From Trichoderma breve (taxonomy: Eukaryota > Ascomycota > Sordariomycetes > Hypocreales > Hypocreaceae), in the NCBI RefSeq assembly GCF_028502605.1, contig NC_079232.1:372001-436000 (forward strand): a stretch of 64,000 bases of DNA. The letters run 5' to 3'. The notes beneath the pieces are model-generated. The model was given only the letters and a program-made list of their open reading frames with translations, was not told the origin of the DNA and did no database searches. Made by a program: the position numbers and the translations under genes. This document shows positions 11,418 through 23,477 of this stretch, in pieces; position 1 is the first letter of the stretch; each line of letters starts with the position of its first letter.

Positions 11418-12540
11418 CTTGACGATGAGAGGCTACGAGTGTAGCTCTTTTTGTTTGTTCAAAAATTGTTTGTGTGTGTTTGACAAAGCTGCTGTTCTTC
11501 AGCCTCGTCGTCGCTGCTCTGCCTCGTGGGAAGCTTGAGAGTCTGCGATTGATGGTGTTGAGACGCTTTGGAAAAAAGCAGCTCCAATGATTTTGGACTG
11601 CAATTGGGAGTGGAGCCTGGCGTGTCAGTTCCCCAGTACCACCATTTTGCCTGAGGTGTTGGTGCAAGCAGAGGTACAGGAGACTCTGCACGTGCCTAAT
11701 CACATGATGGCTTCTGTCACTAATATCGGCCTGGAGTTTGCTTGAGATGCCATGAACCTGACGATACAGAACGAAAGAAAAACAAAGAGAAATATCAGCT
11801 AGTTCTATCCTCCCTCAGCCGCCATTATATCAGTGCATTGCGATCCTATATTTGTCCATTGTCTGGTACTAAACAGGCTAGGCGTGGGATGGGAGGCTCT
11901 CAAGGCCCTGGGGAGATATTGAAGATGCTGTGAAAGCAATGTAATCCAATAGTTTTCCAATCAATTCTATCTGCTTCTTTTGTTTATATAGGCTCTGGGG
12001 AGAGGTTAAAGATGCTGTGAAATCGAAACCTAAATGCACAGATGCAGGTGGACCCACAAATTAGACGTCCTGTTGGGCACCAGCGAAATATCACAGGTAG
12101 AAGAAGAAACAAAATCAGGCCCTCTGAATGTCAATATCAATGTACCTAACTTAGGATCTTGAGATTTATCGGTATCACAATGCCTTGTTGCACAACCTTT
12201 TGAGGTATATCTACCTAGTTAGTATGGTTTACATAGATGTCCGTACTAGATTTTGGCTCATCAGCTGCAATCTTGTTTACTTTCATCCTAGAATGAGTCT
12301 TCCAATGGTGACATATATCTTTTCAAGCGACAGATTGCTTTGAGTGGTCACATTGCTACATCGGATTGCGTTACATAGGCCGCTATGGAAATAACAAAAT
12401 TTGCTTGTTAATTACGGAGTATAGCCATTTACAAAAGATTAATTAGTATTGTCCTCAAGTGAATATTATTTGGGCTTACATCACACCCGTCTCCCAAACT
12501 ACCAAAGACCCAAGCGGATGATGCTCCATCAATTCCCTAC
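11418..12540. other. Intergenic region between SmB start and MFS transporter end
   Basis: The part near 11418-11650 is the SmB promoter and leader. The remainder is AT-rich and contains an imperfect direct repeat, listed separately. No gene is supported. Confidence 0.55.
11903..12027 (+). repeat. Imperfect direct repeat, two copies of about 38 bp
   Basis: Copies at 11903-11939 and 11990-12027 share AGGCxCTGGGGAGA and AAGATGCTGTGAAA cores with a few substitutions. They lie about 50 bases apart in an AT-rich spacer. The origin is unknown, most likely a local duplication. Confidence 0.6.
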
Positions 12541-14154
12541 CTACTGAGTGGCTTGGACGCGCCTTATCCTCACCATTGGCATCGACATACCAGTCGAGAT
12601 GCCCCGGCTCTGGACATATCGTTGCTCAATCTCTTCCAAGCTATGGCCTCGTGTCTCAACCATGCGCAGCGCCACAATGATGGTGGTGAAGAGGGAAGAA
12701 AAGGCAAACAGATAATAGGCTCCGTATGTCGACTTTGCAATGAGCACTGGCGTGATGAGGGCCACGAGATAGTTTGAAAACTGCATTAGTTAGCATTCTG
12801 CGCTTCGAAATCATCCAAATCATCGATTACATACCCAGTTGGCACTCTGAGCAAGACTCGATGCACTACTCCTCGTCTTCCTCGGAAGGCTTTCCATCAA
12901 AAAGGTACGGAAGCCAATGGCCCAAGTTCCGTTGAAGACAATTGCGAATAAGTAAATTGACACGATAACCACCCACTTACCAGCTCCTCTGTCAGCATGG
13001 ACCTTGTCAGCCGCATACAGAGATCCCATCACGAGCATGAGGGTTGTGATCAAGATGCCTCCCAACAGACTCGAGGTCCTTCGCCCCCATTTGTCCGCCA
13101 GAAAGGTGGCCGGGATGGTGACTGCCAGGATTGCCAATGCAGAAACTCCAGACGCCAAAAAGGACGCCTGTTCACCGCTCAGTCCGGCCTTTTCGAATAA
13201 AATCGGCGCATAGTAAAAGATGCCGTCAATTCCGGCAAGCTGCTGCATGCCCATGATGAAGCATCCAAACACGGTGCGGGCACGGAACGGTGCTGAGAAG
13301 GCCTCCTTGAATCCCACAAACGTCTGCTTGAGGCCTTGCCACAGCGTCTCATCAACAGGGTTGTTGGCCTGATCTTGGCTATTAGATTCCTCCAACAGTT
13401 TTTCACGCTCGACATCGTCAAAGCCCAGTCGAACGAGGACATACCGCGCTTCGTCAACTCGACCCTTGGCTAATAACCAGCGTGGGGAGGCCGGCACGAA
13501 CCAATATGTTCCTGACAACAAGAAACCGAGAGCTGATGTGGTGGCCAACGGGATACGCCAGCTGAGTGACGTCGATGCCCCAAGACGGGAAGTGCCATAG
13601 CAGATGAAGAAACCGGAAACCACACCAATAACAATGGTGAATTGCGGCAGTGCCGTCATCGTACCCCGGACTTTAGTTGGAGACATTTCGGAAACCTGAA
13701 CCCATACATTGCTCACAAACAAGCCCTCGCCTACACCCTGGATAAGGCGTCCAACTATGAAAGCAGCGAGGGTGGAAGCAGAGGATTGAACAGCCGCTCC
13801 AACACCAAAGACGAAAGCCCCTATTGAGAAGATGCGGACCTGGCCAAACCTGTGAGCAAGAACTCCGGCGACGAGCGCCGTGAAAGCGCCGGAGATGAGC
13901 ACCGACGAAACAATCACTCCGTGGATGGTAGGCGAAAAGTCACCAAAGGTCTTGCGAAACGCAGGCATCGTCGTCACAGGACCAATGTTACCCGTGTCCA
14001 AACTACATCATTGGGAGATATTGTTAGTGATATGATGGTTCGAACACTCAACTCAAATGCTGAATTATACTATCACGCACCCAAAGAGTATGGGGACACT
14101 GGATGCCATCAAACAGGCCCATACGTAAAAAGGCGGTGCCTTTGGCCGCTTCAT
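12541..14154 (-). CDS. MFS transporter, sugar porter family
   Basis: A plasma-membrane proton-coupled sugar or related-substrate transporter, 493 residues in this model, with about 12 membrane segments. Exons are 14154-14081, 14002-12835 and 12780-12541. Intron 1 joins ...PILFG to LDTGNIGPVTT, restoring TM1. Intron 2 (54 nt) has a GCTAAC branch element. Family motifs are GRLIQGVGEG after TM4, SPRWLLAKGR at the end of TM6, QQLAGIDGIFYYAP in TM7 and ETRGHSLEEIE after TM12, all typical of the sugar porter (TC 2.A.1.1) family. The substrate cannot be read from the sequence. The N-terminus is short for the family. The frame stays open upstream of the chosen ATG to an in-frame TAA with no other ATG, so an additional 5' exon is possible. 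Confidence 0.88.
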
Positions 14155-15155
14155 CTTGCCGTTTGCGTGCTTCTCAGCTCGTAGGGTTGCAGCGTTATGG
14201 TTACAACGTTATGGATGTCGTTGAAATTCTCCGGACACAAGTTGGTCGTGATCTGCTAATAAAGGAAGAGTCCCCTGGTGGACTCCATTGCACTAGACAA
14301 CCGTTTAGCACATGATATTTTCATCGAAAGAGTCATACCGATGCTAGTGATTATGGACTGGATCGAAATGATGCCGCCACTAGCCATCGTATCTGGAGAC
14401 TGGGGGGGCTCAACTCCGGGACCAAGACAAATTCCCATCTCCAAACCCGGAGTTTAATGCGGAGCTGCTACTTGGGGTAATCGGCTGGACTTACACCGAA
14501 CACGGCCATCATTGGGAATCGATCTGATGAAGCCTTGGGCCGTGTTGTACCCATTTATTGTCATCACGCGGCTTGCCCGAATTTTCAATCTATTGGCTTT
14601 TAGCATCAAATCGCACATGATTGCTCGTGTTCTGGAAAATCGACAGATGGTGCCAGTTCACCAAACTTGTTCAATCGGCCCCGCAAATACCCTGAGATAT
14701 GCCGGCTTGTTCGGAGAGAATAAAGTATATGGGGACTTTAGTGGGAATATGCCTAAAACATTGTGGTCTTAAAGCTGATCGTGAATGCATCCTGTAGGAT
14801 ATTGACAACTCTGCACGCTGAATCGCAACGGATTCACGATGGCACAATACCAACATGGGGTTGCATAATGCAAATGACGGTCAGAAAAAAGACTATACAG
14901 AGACCGAATTGTCTTTTCTACGTATTCGTTTTTGAGGTACCGAATAGATTCTACGCTCGTAGATTTGTAATGGGTGTGAGAAGCATCTCATGTCCTGCGG
15001 GTACGTACGTACCTCGCTTAATATACGTGCAATACCACTCCAAAAGAACAGCAGTCTATTCATGATCTTTGGGTTGAGAAACATGATTGCGTCAGATTTA
15101 ACGACTCGCTCTCCATTTTCACATATTAAATCTCCGGGAAATATAGCAAAACGGC
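14155..15155. other. Intergenic region upstream of the MFS transporter
   Basis: About 1 kb that must contain the transporter promoter and perhaps a missing first exon. A candidate intron lies on the - strand (donor GTATGA near 14327, branch-like GCTAAAC, acceptor CTAG near 14282), but I cannot connect it to the transporter. No separate gene is supported. Confidence 0.45.
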
Positions 15156-15161
15156 AAAAAA
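15156..15161 (-). terminator. RNA polymerase III T-run after tRNA-Ile
   Basis: Six consecutive T on the - strand, five bases beyond the 3' end of tRNA-Ile. This matches a Pol III terminator. Confidence 0.8.
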
Positions 15162-15166
15162 GTTGG

Positions 15167-15263
15167 TGCCCCCGGCCAGGATCGAACTGGCGACCTTAAC
15201 ATATCTCCAAGAAACCATTCCGGATCTATAAGAGTTAAGTGGTAACCACTCCACCACGGGGGC
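15167..15263 (-). tRNA. tRNA-Ile(UAU) with intron
   Basis: Read on the - strand, the acceptor stem GCCCCCG/CGGGGGC pairs perfectly over 7 bp. The D-arm is GTGG...CCAC, the T-arm GCCAG-TTCGATC-CTGGC, and the discriminator is A. The anticodon loop reads C-T-TAT-A, giving UAU, which decodes AUA isoleucine. An intron of about 24 nt follows position 37. Removing it leaves exactly 73 nt. The anticodon stem has a T-T mismatch at 31-39. The transcript is followed by a T6 terminator. Intron-containing tRNA-Ile(UAU) is common in fungi. Confidence 0.85.
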
Positions 15264-15798
15264 TTCGGAGATTAACCGGGCCAACATAAGTTTATAAAGC
15301 TATGCTGGGAAGGAGGATTTGAAAGCTTTTCGCTCGCGTTGCGAGGCTTGTCGTCGAAATAATTTAGATTCTTCTGTTGGCTGCGAGGCCTAGCAGCTGG
15401 AAACATGGCGCTTTTATACAAATTGGTGGCGAAAAAAATTTGCTTGACGAGACTAGCGTTCCACCACACAATCGTACTGTGGTTATAGCCTACCCTTTAA
15501 CGAAAGAATCTTATCTAAATTTTATCAGAAGTGTGAAAAATATTGATATCGGTGTACCAATTCCATTGTCTCTGTTTTTGTATCAAGTATTTAGTTTGTA
15601 AATTGACATGAATTCGTTTGTCTGCGTCTCTTTCTTATATGTAACTTGCCCACAGAGTATATTCCATGTTTCCGGGTATTGCTCTCCTCCAAGGAAATAC
15701 TTGCGATTCGTGTGAAGGACATACATACATCGGCTCGTTTTTTATGTTACAGTCAGTCCCCTTTTCGATGAGCCGTCATATTTAACCAATTTCGACAA
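15264..15798. other. Gap between tRNA-Ile and the STAND-like gene
   Basis: Upstream flank of the tRNA and 3' flank of the STAND-like gene. AT-rich, with no supported feature. Confidence 0.5.
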
Positions 15799-17967
15799 TT
15801 AAATGAGCTCTCCCTCAAGCTCCCGCACCATGCGCTCATCGCTAGCTGCCCAGACCATCTGCGGCAGGTTCTCTACATTCAGGATCAAATCCTCATCCTC
15901 AAACGCACTCCGTATTATCGTCGTGCCCGGCGTACTCGTAAGCAGTAATTTGACTGAAGCAGGCATGCTAGTGTCCTGAGAAAGACGAATCAAGATAGAA
16001 AAGTCTTGTAGTGCTTCTGACTCAAACTCGTCTCGTTCAAATAGCGCAGCGTTGTCAATGATGAAGAATACTGACACAGTCGGAGGAAGTTGCCGCACTA
16101 AGTAGCATAAAACCTCTATCGATGTATCGAGATTACCTTCCCGCAATCCTACGAGGTTAATAGCCGTCGAGGACAGCAAATGAGCGTCGAATGTATGCTG
16201 CCTTAATAGCTGGTCAATTAGGCTTGCAATCATGGCACAGCCACCAACACAACCTCCAGACTCCTCTGCTTCGACATGCCGTCCGCAGAACCACATCATG
16301 GACAAAAATCGCTCTTTGGCTCTTAATGCTTGTGTCATAGTCATACAGAAGACGGATAGTGGCGAGACACCTTCGATTACTTTTGGTAGCCGGGAGTCCC
16401 AGTGAACCAAAAGCTTAGAAGAAGTCGGCGACACCACCCAGTTGCGGAACAGCTGTGTGTTTACAATTTGCTCAGCTAGGAGTCGTTGTTTGGGAGGGAA
16501 TTGCTCTTTCTTGTCTGCAACATAGGCAAGATCTCTGAGGTCGACATCAAGCATGTTCAGCAATTGTCGTAGGTTGTGTTGACTGATGTACCACTGTGTT
16601 GCTAATATCTGTGTCTGCGGCGGTAGATATGGTGATACGGCTTGTAACGGTGAGTAGGCACGTAACGTGTTGTTTTCAGCTCTGAGAAAGTGGTTCTCGC
16701 GTTGGGTTTCTTCTAGCTCCCGGCGAGCAGCTTCGAGCATTTCTATGCAAAAAATTAGCATCTGGACACTTTGAGCTCTCCAAGGTCATGGCTTGCTGTC
16801 TTTTTCTTTGACATGTTCTGTCAATAGTAGATTCATAGAGTTGAATCCGTCTCCCAGATTTTGCAGTTGCTTATCGACCCTTTCACTCATAGTCTGCACA
16901 TTCCGGGAAAGCTTTTGTGTCTCTTGAGAATCTTTGGCAGGGAGGGTTAGCTTGATGGAGTCTTCATATTTAGAGCGGGTATGCATACAAATATGAGATT
17001 CGTATATATGTGACTTCAAAGCTTCTTCCATGAGGCTTCTGCTTTTTGTCTTAATCATCTCGAGGCTTTCCAACAGGCGTTTCTCGTACTCATTGTTAGT
17101 AAGAAGCGCCTTGGTTCCTCTCATAACTGTTTAACCAACAGGTATTAGTTTATGGACAACCATACGTCTGTCGATTTGGCCTTACGAGAGTTGCTAATAA
17201 AGAAACCAATAGCCAATTCGATCCCTTTAAGAGTGGCGACGGTCAAATCCACGGATGCGTTTACAATATTCTCATCGTCTGGAAAAGTTCCTAGAAACAG
17301 CTCGACATCTGAGAATATAGAAACGTTGTCGTCAAAACTCTCAAGGACTTTTTCGCGTAGGCGTGCAGCAATCTTTACAGCCTGATTCACGCTCTCATCA
17401 GTATGGCAAATTTAAATCTATAATTCTTCAGTGTACTCATCTTACATCTAGAAGCACTTGCAATGAACCCAGCACGGGCGTCGCCGCGGTGCCCTCAGGG
17501 ACCACCTTTGAGGCTATCTTGACCACACCCTCCAGAGGGGCAATTTTGCTCGCAGCCTTTCGTCGCACATCGCGTAGTTTATTTGCTGCACCTTCTTTGT
17601 TTTCATACTTGAACTTTGCTGCTTCGAGGCTGCTATAAATGGCATCCCAACTAGTTTTATCTCGGATACCGTATGTTGTTTTAGATCGACCGTCAGGCTC
17701 TACTGTTGATTTCAGCTCTTCCATAGCCTTTGGAAGTATATCCTCCCAGAACTTCATCGCATTGATGTTTGTCAATACGGGTCTTGGGATCCAGGCCACA
17801 CCCTCGTCCACCTTTGCCATACTCGGCACATACTTCTCAACAGCTGGATCATAGTGCACAGAAGGATCTGCAAACAGTTGATGGTGCTCTGGAAGTCGAT
17901 TGTCGATAAAAGTGACACTGGCAGGTCGATGGCCAAGACTTGACCCAGCAGCGTCTGGGTCCGCCAT
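15799..17967 (-). CDS. STAND-like fungal protein with degenerate P-loop NTPase region
   Basis: A predicted 668-residue protein from four exons: 17967-17446, 17393-17186, 17126-16813 and 16761-15799. Intron 2 is strong (GTAAGG, CTAAT branch, AACAG). Intron 3 (51 nt) removes an in-frame TGA at 16788-16786 but has a weak donor (GTCAAA). The acceptor of intron 1 is also weak. The N-terminal 350 residues are mostly helical and resemble the helical N-terminal domains of fungal STAND proteins; I cannot name the Pfam family with certainty. The C-terminal third resembles an NTPase core: WFCGRH followed by GG...MIASLIDQLLRQ, then VFFIID, which looks like a Walker B strand, and LLLTSTPGT. I see no Walker A motif, so nucleotide binding may be lost. 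It is divergent from the AAA+ gene. Confidence 0.7.
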
Positions 17968-18719
17968 ATTGCTGGCCGTTAGGAGTAACTTGAAGGTGCT
18001 CTTGGTGAATAGTTTCGAGGGAGTTGTTCCACTTTTCGAATCGAACTGTTATCGGCAGCTATTACCAGTTGCGATTATTCGTTTGGTATGTGACGACATG
18101 AATCTAGTTGCCAGTTGCAAGTAACCACCGAGGCAGGGTTATGACGCTAATCCTGTATGTAATATCCAACTATCGTACTATTGGCCTTGTAATCTGCAAG
18201 GATGCCCAATGATCAACATAGTCCCAGGCAGCGCCATAGTTGTCTCAATTACAGCACTCGTTTTCGCATCCGTATCCATTCTTTCAATTACCCCTCATCT
18301 GACAACCATTGTTTAACAGCTACTGGTAGTTTTGAGACGTTTTCCGTGCTGCATGGGTGTAGTTTTCCGAGAAGGATATTGTGGGAATTTGCGTGGCTGA
18401 GCGATCCATTAGAACTGCTGTGGGATCACGCATAGCAAATTAGCCGCTTATCCAGACATTCCGCCCCCAAATGTCTGCGAACGTGGTGTGTAGGATTCGG
18501 TTCGCCCAATTTTAGAATGCTAAGCGCTTCCTACTTGAGGCTCTTTTGGTGGTTGTCCCCAGGAGCTCATCTTTAGTTCAGAACGTATTGGCTCTTTAGC
18601 ATTCAACCCTTCTCACTCGTCGATGAACCATTCGCAAATACCGATTCAGTGAAGCAATACACAAACCATCGCTGCGTTGTATGGCCTCGTTAGGGCTTGC
18701 AGTTTACTAAGCATAAAAA
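17968..18719. other. Divergent promoter region of the STAND-like and AAA+ genes
   Basis: 752 bases between two divergent start codons. No gene is supported, and I recognise no specific regulatory motif. Confidence 0.5.
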
Positions 18720-21700
18720 ATGAGTCTAAACGGCCCTCTCTCAGAGGCCGATGAGTCAAAGATCGTCGATACTACCTCGACCATGACTTCGACTCTGTTG
18801 GCCTCAAGTCAAGATGAAACTCACAATGAGAATGCTGGCTTTGGTGAAGTTGGCAATGTAGTCGGGGATGATAACAAGCCAGCTGCGCAAGGAGTTGCTA
18901 GATTTGTCGACGACATCGAGACTCTAAAGAAGAAGATTCTCGAACTCGAACAGCAGGCCAAAGCCGCTTCATCGACAAATCTTGAACAAGAAAATTCGCC
19001 ATCAGAAACAGAAATTGAAAGAGAACAGTACAAACGAATGGAAGATTGCCTTTATAAGCACCGAAAGGAGTGGGAGGTGAATGCAGGGCCTGGAGGATGG
19101 AACCTATGGTCATTCAACGACTATTTTAGGAACGGAAGATCTGATCGTCGCTGGGAACTAAGCAACGATGAAGTTTACGAACGGCCAAATCCTTTTAATC
19201 CATCTCATAGCTGCGTGGATTTAAAAGATACTGTGAATGCTGATGCGAAGGCTGATGCCTATGAGGAGTTTGACCGCGAAATCGATTATGGCCACCGCCG
19301 TGAGCGGCTGCGTAAGAACTTTGAATGGGACATGGACCGCCTCTACCTAGCAGAAGAGTCCGAAAAACGAAAGAAACATAAAGTTCCGCTAGACGACAAA
19401 CTTGAGGATACTGAGAAAGCTGAGCCCGACAAAGACAAAGAGCGGGTTTTTGCAGAGCCGAAGCTCACTCGGGTGAGCTGGGCGGCTTTCAAAGCCATGG
19501 AATCAATGATTGAGGAGGAATCATGCGCCATTGATATTCTCATAGGCGACCCTATTGTCGATGATGATGCCAGAGATTACCGGCGGTGGTATGGCTTTGG
19601 TAATCGCCGAAAGCGTAAGACGGAGGTTGTTTTGGATGGCAAGATGCACGAAACAAATGAAAATCGCCAAGGAGCTCTTCCTGAGAGAATACGAATCCAC
19701 TCGACTATCCTTCGTCATATTCTCGCTCAAATTCTCTCATCGAACGCGAATGAGGCATTGACTAACTCAGGCTATCTTTCGATAGTCTTTGTTAGGCCTT
19801 TCAAAGCCCTCTTCTATTGCAAGCCCGCGCTGTTAGACTGGTACGCCGAGCTCTCGCAGAAACTAAAGGAAAAGCAGAACAAACCAAGTGTCACCAATGT
19901 GCCGGATACCGAGGGTGACTCAAGTCTAACACAGGCTGTAGAGGATTCTAAAGACGAAAAGCCACCTGCCGAAGAACCTACGGCTGTAAAGCCAGTGGAA
20001 CCGACTGAAGACAAAAGCGAGCTTGATACGAAGGAAGAAGTGACAGCGAAAGAAGAGAAAGTGGAAAATAAAGAAGCAGAAGAAAAAGGAGCAGAAGAAG
20101 AGAAGGTAGAAGAGGAGAAATCGGGAGAAGAAAAGGTGGAAGAAAAGAAGGCAGAAGATGAAGAAGATGAAGAGACAAAGCTTGATAACTTCACAAAGTC
20201 AGCAGCTGCACTGGAGCATATAAGTTGCCTTATTGACTTTATCGACTCTGACGTTTCCTTGCGAGTTTCGCATCTCGGGGACCCTGAATGCCGCAAAGTA
20301 TTCTTTTCGGATCTCTGGTTACTTTTCCGGCCTGGAATGGAAGTTATCGGAAGCGATGGCAAGCAGGTATACAGAGTCATCGGCGTCACCAGCGCAAAAC
20401 ACCGAGTTGCGGCACCTTGGGAGAGGTGGTACAACAACATTACGGATGACAAGCGCAAAGCGTCACCCTTTAGCATCACCTGTATCTACATCGACTTTGA
20501 CGGAAAGAATATTGGTCCAGTAACCAAAATCTTTGACTTCAAGAGGTTCGATGGCGAGAAGGATATTACTTTACTTGAAGTTTATCCTCTTCGCTTTCAC
20601 CCTGTCAAGCAATCCGACCTCGATGATTCGCTGTGGTCAGAAGATGAAAGTCTATCACAGTTTCAGAAACACAGACGAATGCTGATACGACGGGGAGCCA
20701 TGTTTCTTGAAGTTGCCGCCGTCAAGCATATGTACTACGCTGGGCCGACGCTGGAAGTACGCGATGATGTCGAAGGGCAAGTGGTTATCGATTTCGAAAC
20801 GGCCTTTTCTGTGGAAGATGAAAGCCAGAAGCAGTGGAAGCCAATCTTGCAGCCCCTCATTGGAAACCCTCCGGCGGACGATGACGATGATACAGCCGAT
20901 GCTCGTTGTCGCGGCCGCTGCTGCGAGGGCGACATGGTATACGACGACACGCATATAGACGAACAGCAGAAGACAGAATACCTCAATAGTCTTTTACCTA
21001 GGATAACAGCTTTGAACGAACAGCCTTCTATTGCCGTTTTCCCACGGTCCTTGAAAGAGTTGAGAGCGGCTGGGTCTGAAAACGGCCCTTATGTTACAGA
21101 CGAGGAATTAGTTATCATGTCGTATCGTGTGTTTGGCTTTGTGCTACGCAACCGAAAATGGGGTACGCAGTCAAAATTCTCTGATTATTGTCGTTGTTTG
21201 TTGACAGAAAGCCTTTAGCTAAATTGGATCTTACGTACATGACGGCTGTACATGCGCCAGAGGCGTCGGCCGTGTTGGCCGATGAGAGAGCACGCAATAG
21301 TAACGACAATAAGAAGCCTAAAACCGCTTTTGATCGTCTTGTTATCGAGAAAGAGCACAGGTCCATGATAGTGTCACTAGTTGCCCAGCATTTCCGAGAC
21401 AAAAAGTCATCAAGTGGACAACAACAGCAGTTTGACATTGTCAAAGGCAAAGGTACTCTTCAAATGAATGCTTAGCATAGACAACAAACTGACATTCTTT
21501 ACAGGAAAGGGATTAATTTTGCTTCTTCATGGTGCGCCCGGAGTGGGTAAAACGTCGACTGCTGGTTCGTGATTTTACTTCATCTCATTCACCTAAATTT
21601 CATCTTGCTGACACGATGTGCATCAAAATAGAGGGAATAGCAGAACTCTTCAAGAAACCGCTGTTTCAAATTACGTGCGGTGTGTAGAGCTTTGCACGAT

Positions 21701-23017
21701 CCCGTTTGATCGCTAGCTAACGTGCTTCTGTCACTAGGTGATCTCGGCACAACTGCAGCGGAAGTCGAAAAGGCTCTAGAAACAAATTTTGCACTGGCAA
21801 ATCGATGGGACTGTATTCTTCTTCTCGACGAGGCGGATGTATTTTTGGCTGCGAGGACGAAAGAAGACTTTGTGCGGAATGGACTTGTAGCAGGTGCCTC
21901 AAAAGTACACAACCATTCATTTTATTGCACGTACTAATTGTTCGTTTTAGTTTTCTTGCGTGTTATGGAGTATTACGCTGGAATCCTCTTTTTGACCACC
22001 AATCGTGTTGGAGACTTTGACGAAGCCTTTACCTCTCGAATCCACATCAGCTTATACTACCCAGAGTTGGATGCTGGCAAAACTCTTGAAGTCTTCGACA
22101 ACAACTTGGCCATGATTGAAGACAGATTCGCGAAGAAAAACCGACTCATTAACATTGAGAACACAAAGATTCGCGGCTTCGCTGCCACTCATTTCCTCCA
22201 GCACAAGGAAGCTCGCTGGAATGGCCGGCAGATTCGCAATGCTTGCCAGACAGCACTAGCCCTAGCCGAGTATGAAGCTCAGGGCAACAGTCATGAGGCT
22301 ATCCTGAAGCCCGATGCTCTCGTTAATCTCAACGAAAGACATTTCGAAATTGTACAGAACGCGTATCTCGAGTTTGCCGATTACATGAACAAGCTATATG
22401 GTATTGGCGCAGCACAACGGGCCAAGGAAGGTCGACTACGAGCTGTCTGGATCGACGAGAACAACAATATTGTAGACACTTCTGGGGCAAACAAGAGAGG
22501 ACAAGACAAGAAGAAGGTCTTTCTCAACTCAACACAAGCGCAACTGCCACAGCAACAGACGTTTGTGCAGAATTCGTCGCCACAGCCACATCAATACATT
22601 CTACAACAACCTCAGTACTCTCAAAATTTCCAACAGCATCAAGATTTACAGCAGCAGCAGCAACATCAGCAGCAACTGTTTCAGCAATATGGCATGCCAC
22701 AGCAGCAATTCCAGCACCAGAATATTGTTTCTCCACAGCCTGTTTACCCGAATTCCAATCATATGCAGATGCAGATGCAGATGCCGAACATTCCCATCAA
22801 CCAGCAGCAATGGAATAATAGAGTCGACCCTACAAGTAGCGCTCCGTTCCAGAGTCCTACGTTGGTGCAGGACCCCATGCAGATTCCACGGTCCATAGCA
22901 CAACAACCGCCTTTGTCGCTATCGCCACCTGCAGTCCAGCAGCCGCAGCAGCAATCAATTGCACAACAACTTGGCCAAGGCATCCAGAGCATGTATACAG
23001 CATCATCTACCCAATAA
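18720..23017 (+). CDS. Large AAA+ ATPase with Glu/Lys-rich insert and Gln-rich tail
   Basis: A predicted 1335-residue ATPase from six exons: 18720-21162, 21219-21452, 21505-21564, 21632-21679, 21738-21893 and 21951-23017. Every junction restores the frame. Residues 60-85 are coiled-coil-like. Residues about 250-660 match the regulatory domain usually found before the ATPase in fungal proteins of this type (DUF7025-like), interrupted by a Glu/Lys-rich stretch near 405-485. The AAA+ core holds Walker A HGAPGVGKTS near 902, Walker B ILLLDEAD near 956, and a sensor-1-like LTTNR. The last 190 residues are rich in Gln, Asn, Met and Pro. The first intron has two nearby acceptors; the downstream one (ending 21218) gives RKWAKLDLTY, which keeps the frame and fits the family. 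The substrate is unknown. Confidence 0.85.
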
Positions 23018-23477
23018 GAAGTCAAAAAAGTTTTATAGAACAACCAAGAGTCCGTGTGAAGATGGTTTGCGGCCAGGTTTGAGTAAAATATGTGAATATG
23101 GTCAGAACTCTGCAAAAGATTACGCAGTAGTCGTAGGCCCCTGGGGCTGACGATCGAGCACAGACAATTCCCATTGCGACTCTTTATTAATATGCGCACG
23201 GATAGATCAATGTCGAGATTAAGAGAAACAAATGTATTACAGAATTTTAACTATACCTGGATTAACATTGACTGCCTTCATTCGAAATAATAAACGGACA
23301 TGCTGTTTCCCCCGTGCCCTCGATTCAAAACTATATTCGTAGACTAGAGGATCACAATGCTTGTATAGCGGTGTAATGATCAAAATAAAATAATAACTCC
23401 ATATATTTTGTTCTGATGTTAGTTCTAGCAGGCAGTGTATGCTCTATAACCAAGAAAAAAAACCATTGATGGATATA
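23018..23477. other. Convergent intergenic gap
   Basis: AT-rich space between the 3' ends of the AAA+ gene and the zinc-finger gene. Presumed 3' UTRs only. Confidence 0.55.

Noticed and set aside
14256..14444. Small - strand frame as a first exon of the MFS transporter
   Set aside because: Plausible intron signals exist, but no phase-compatible connection to the transporter exon could be made without further evidence.
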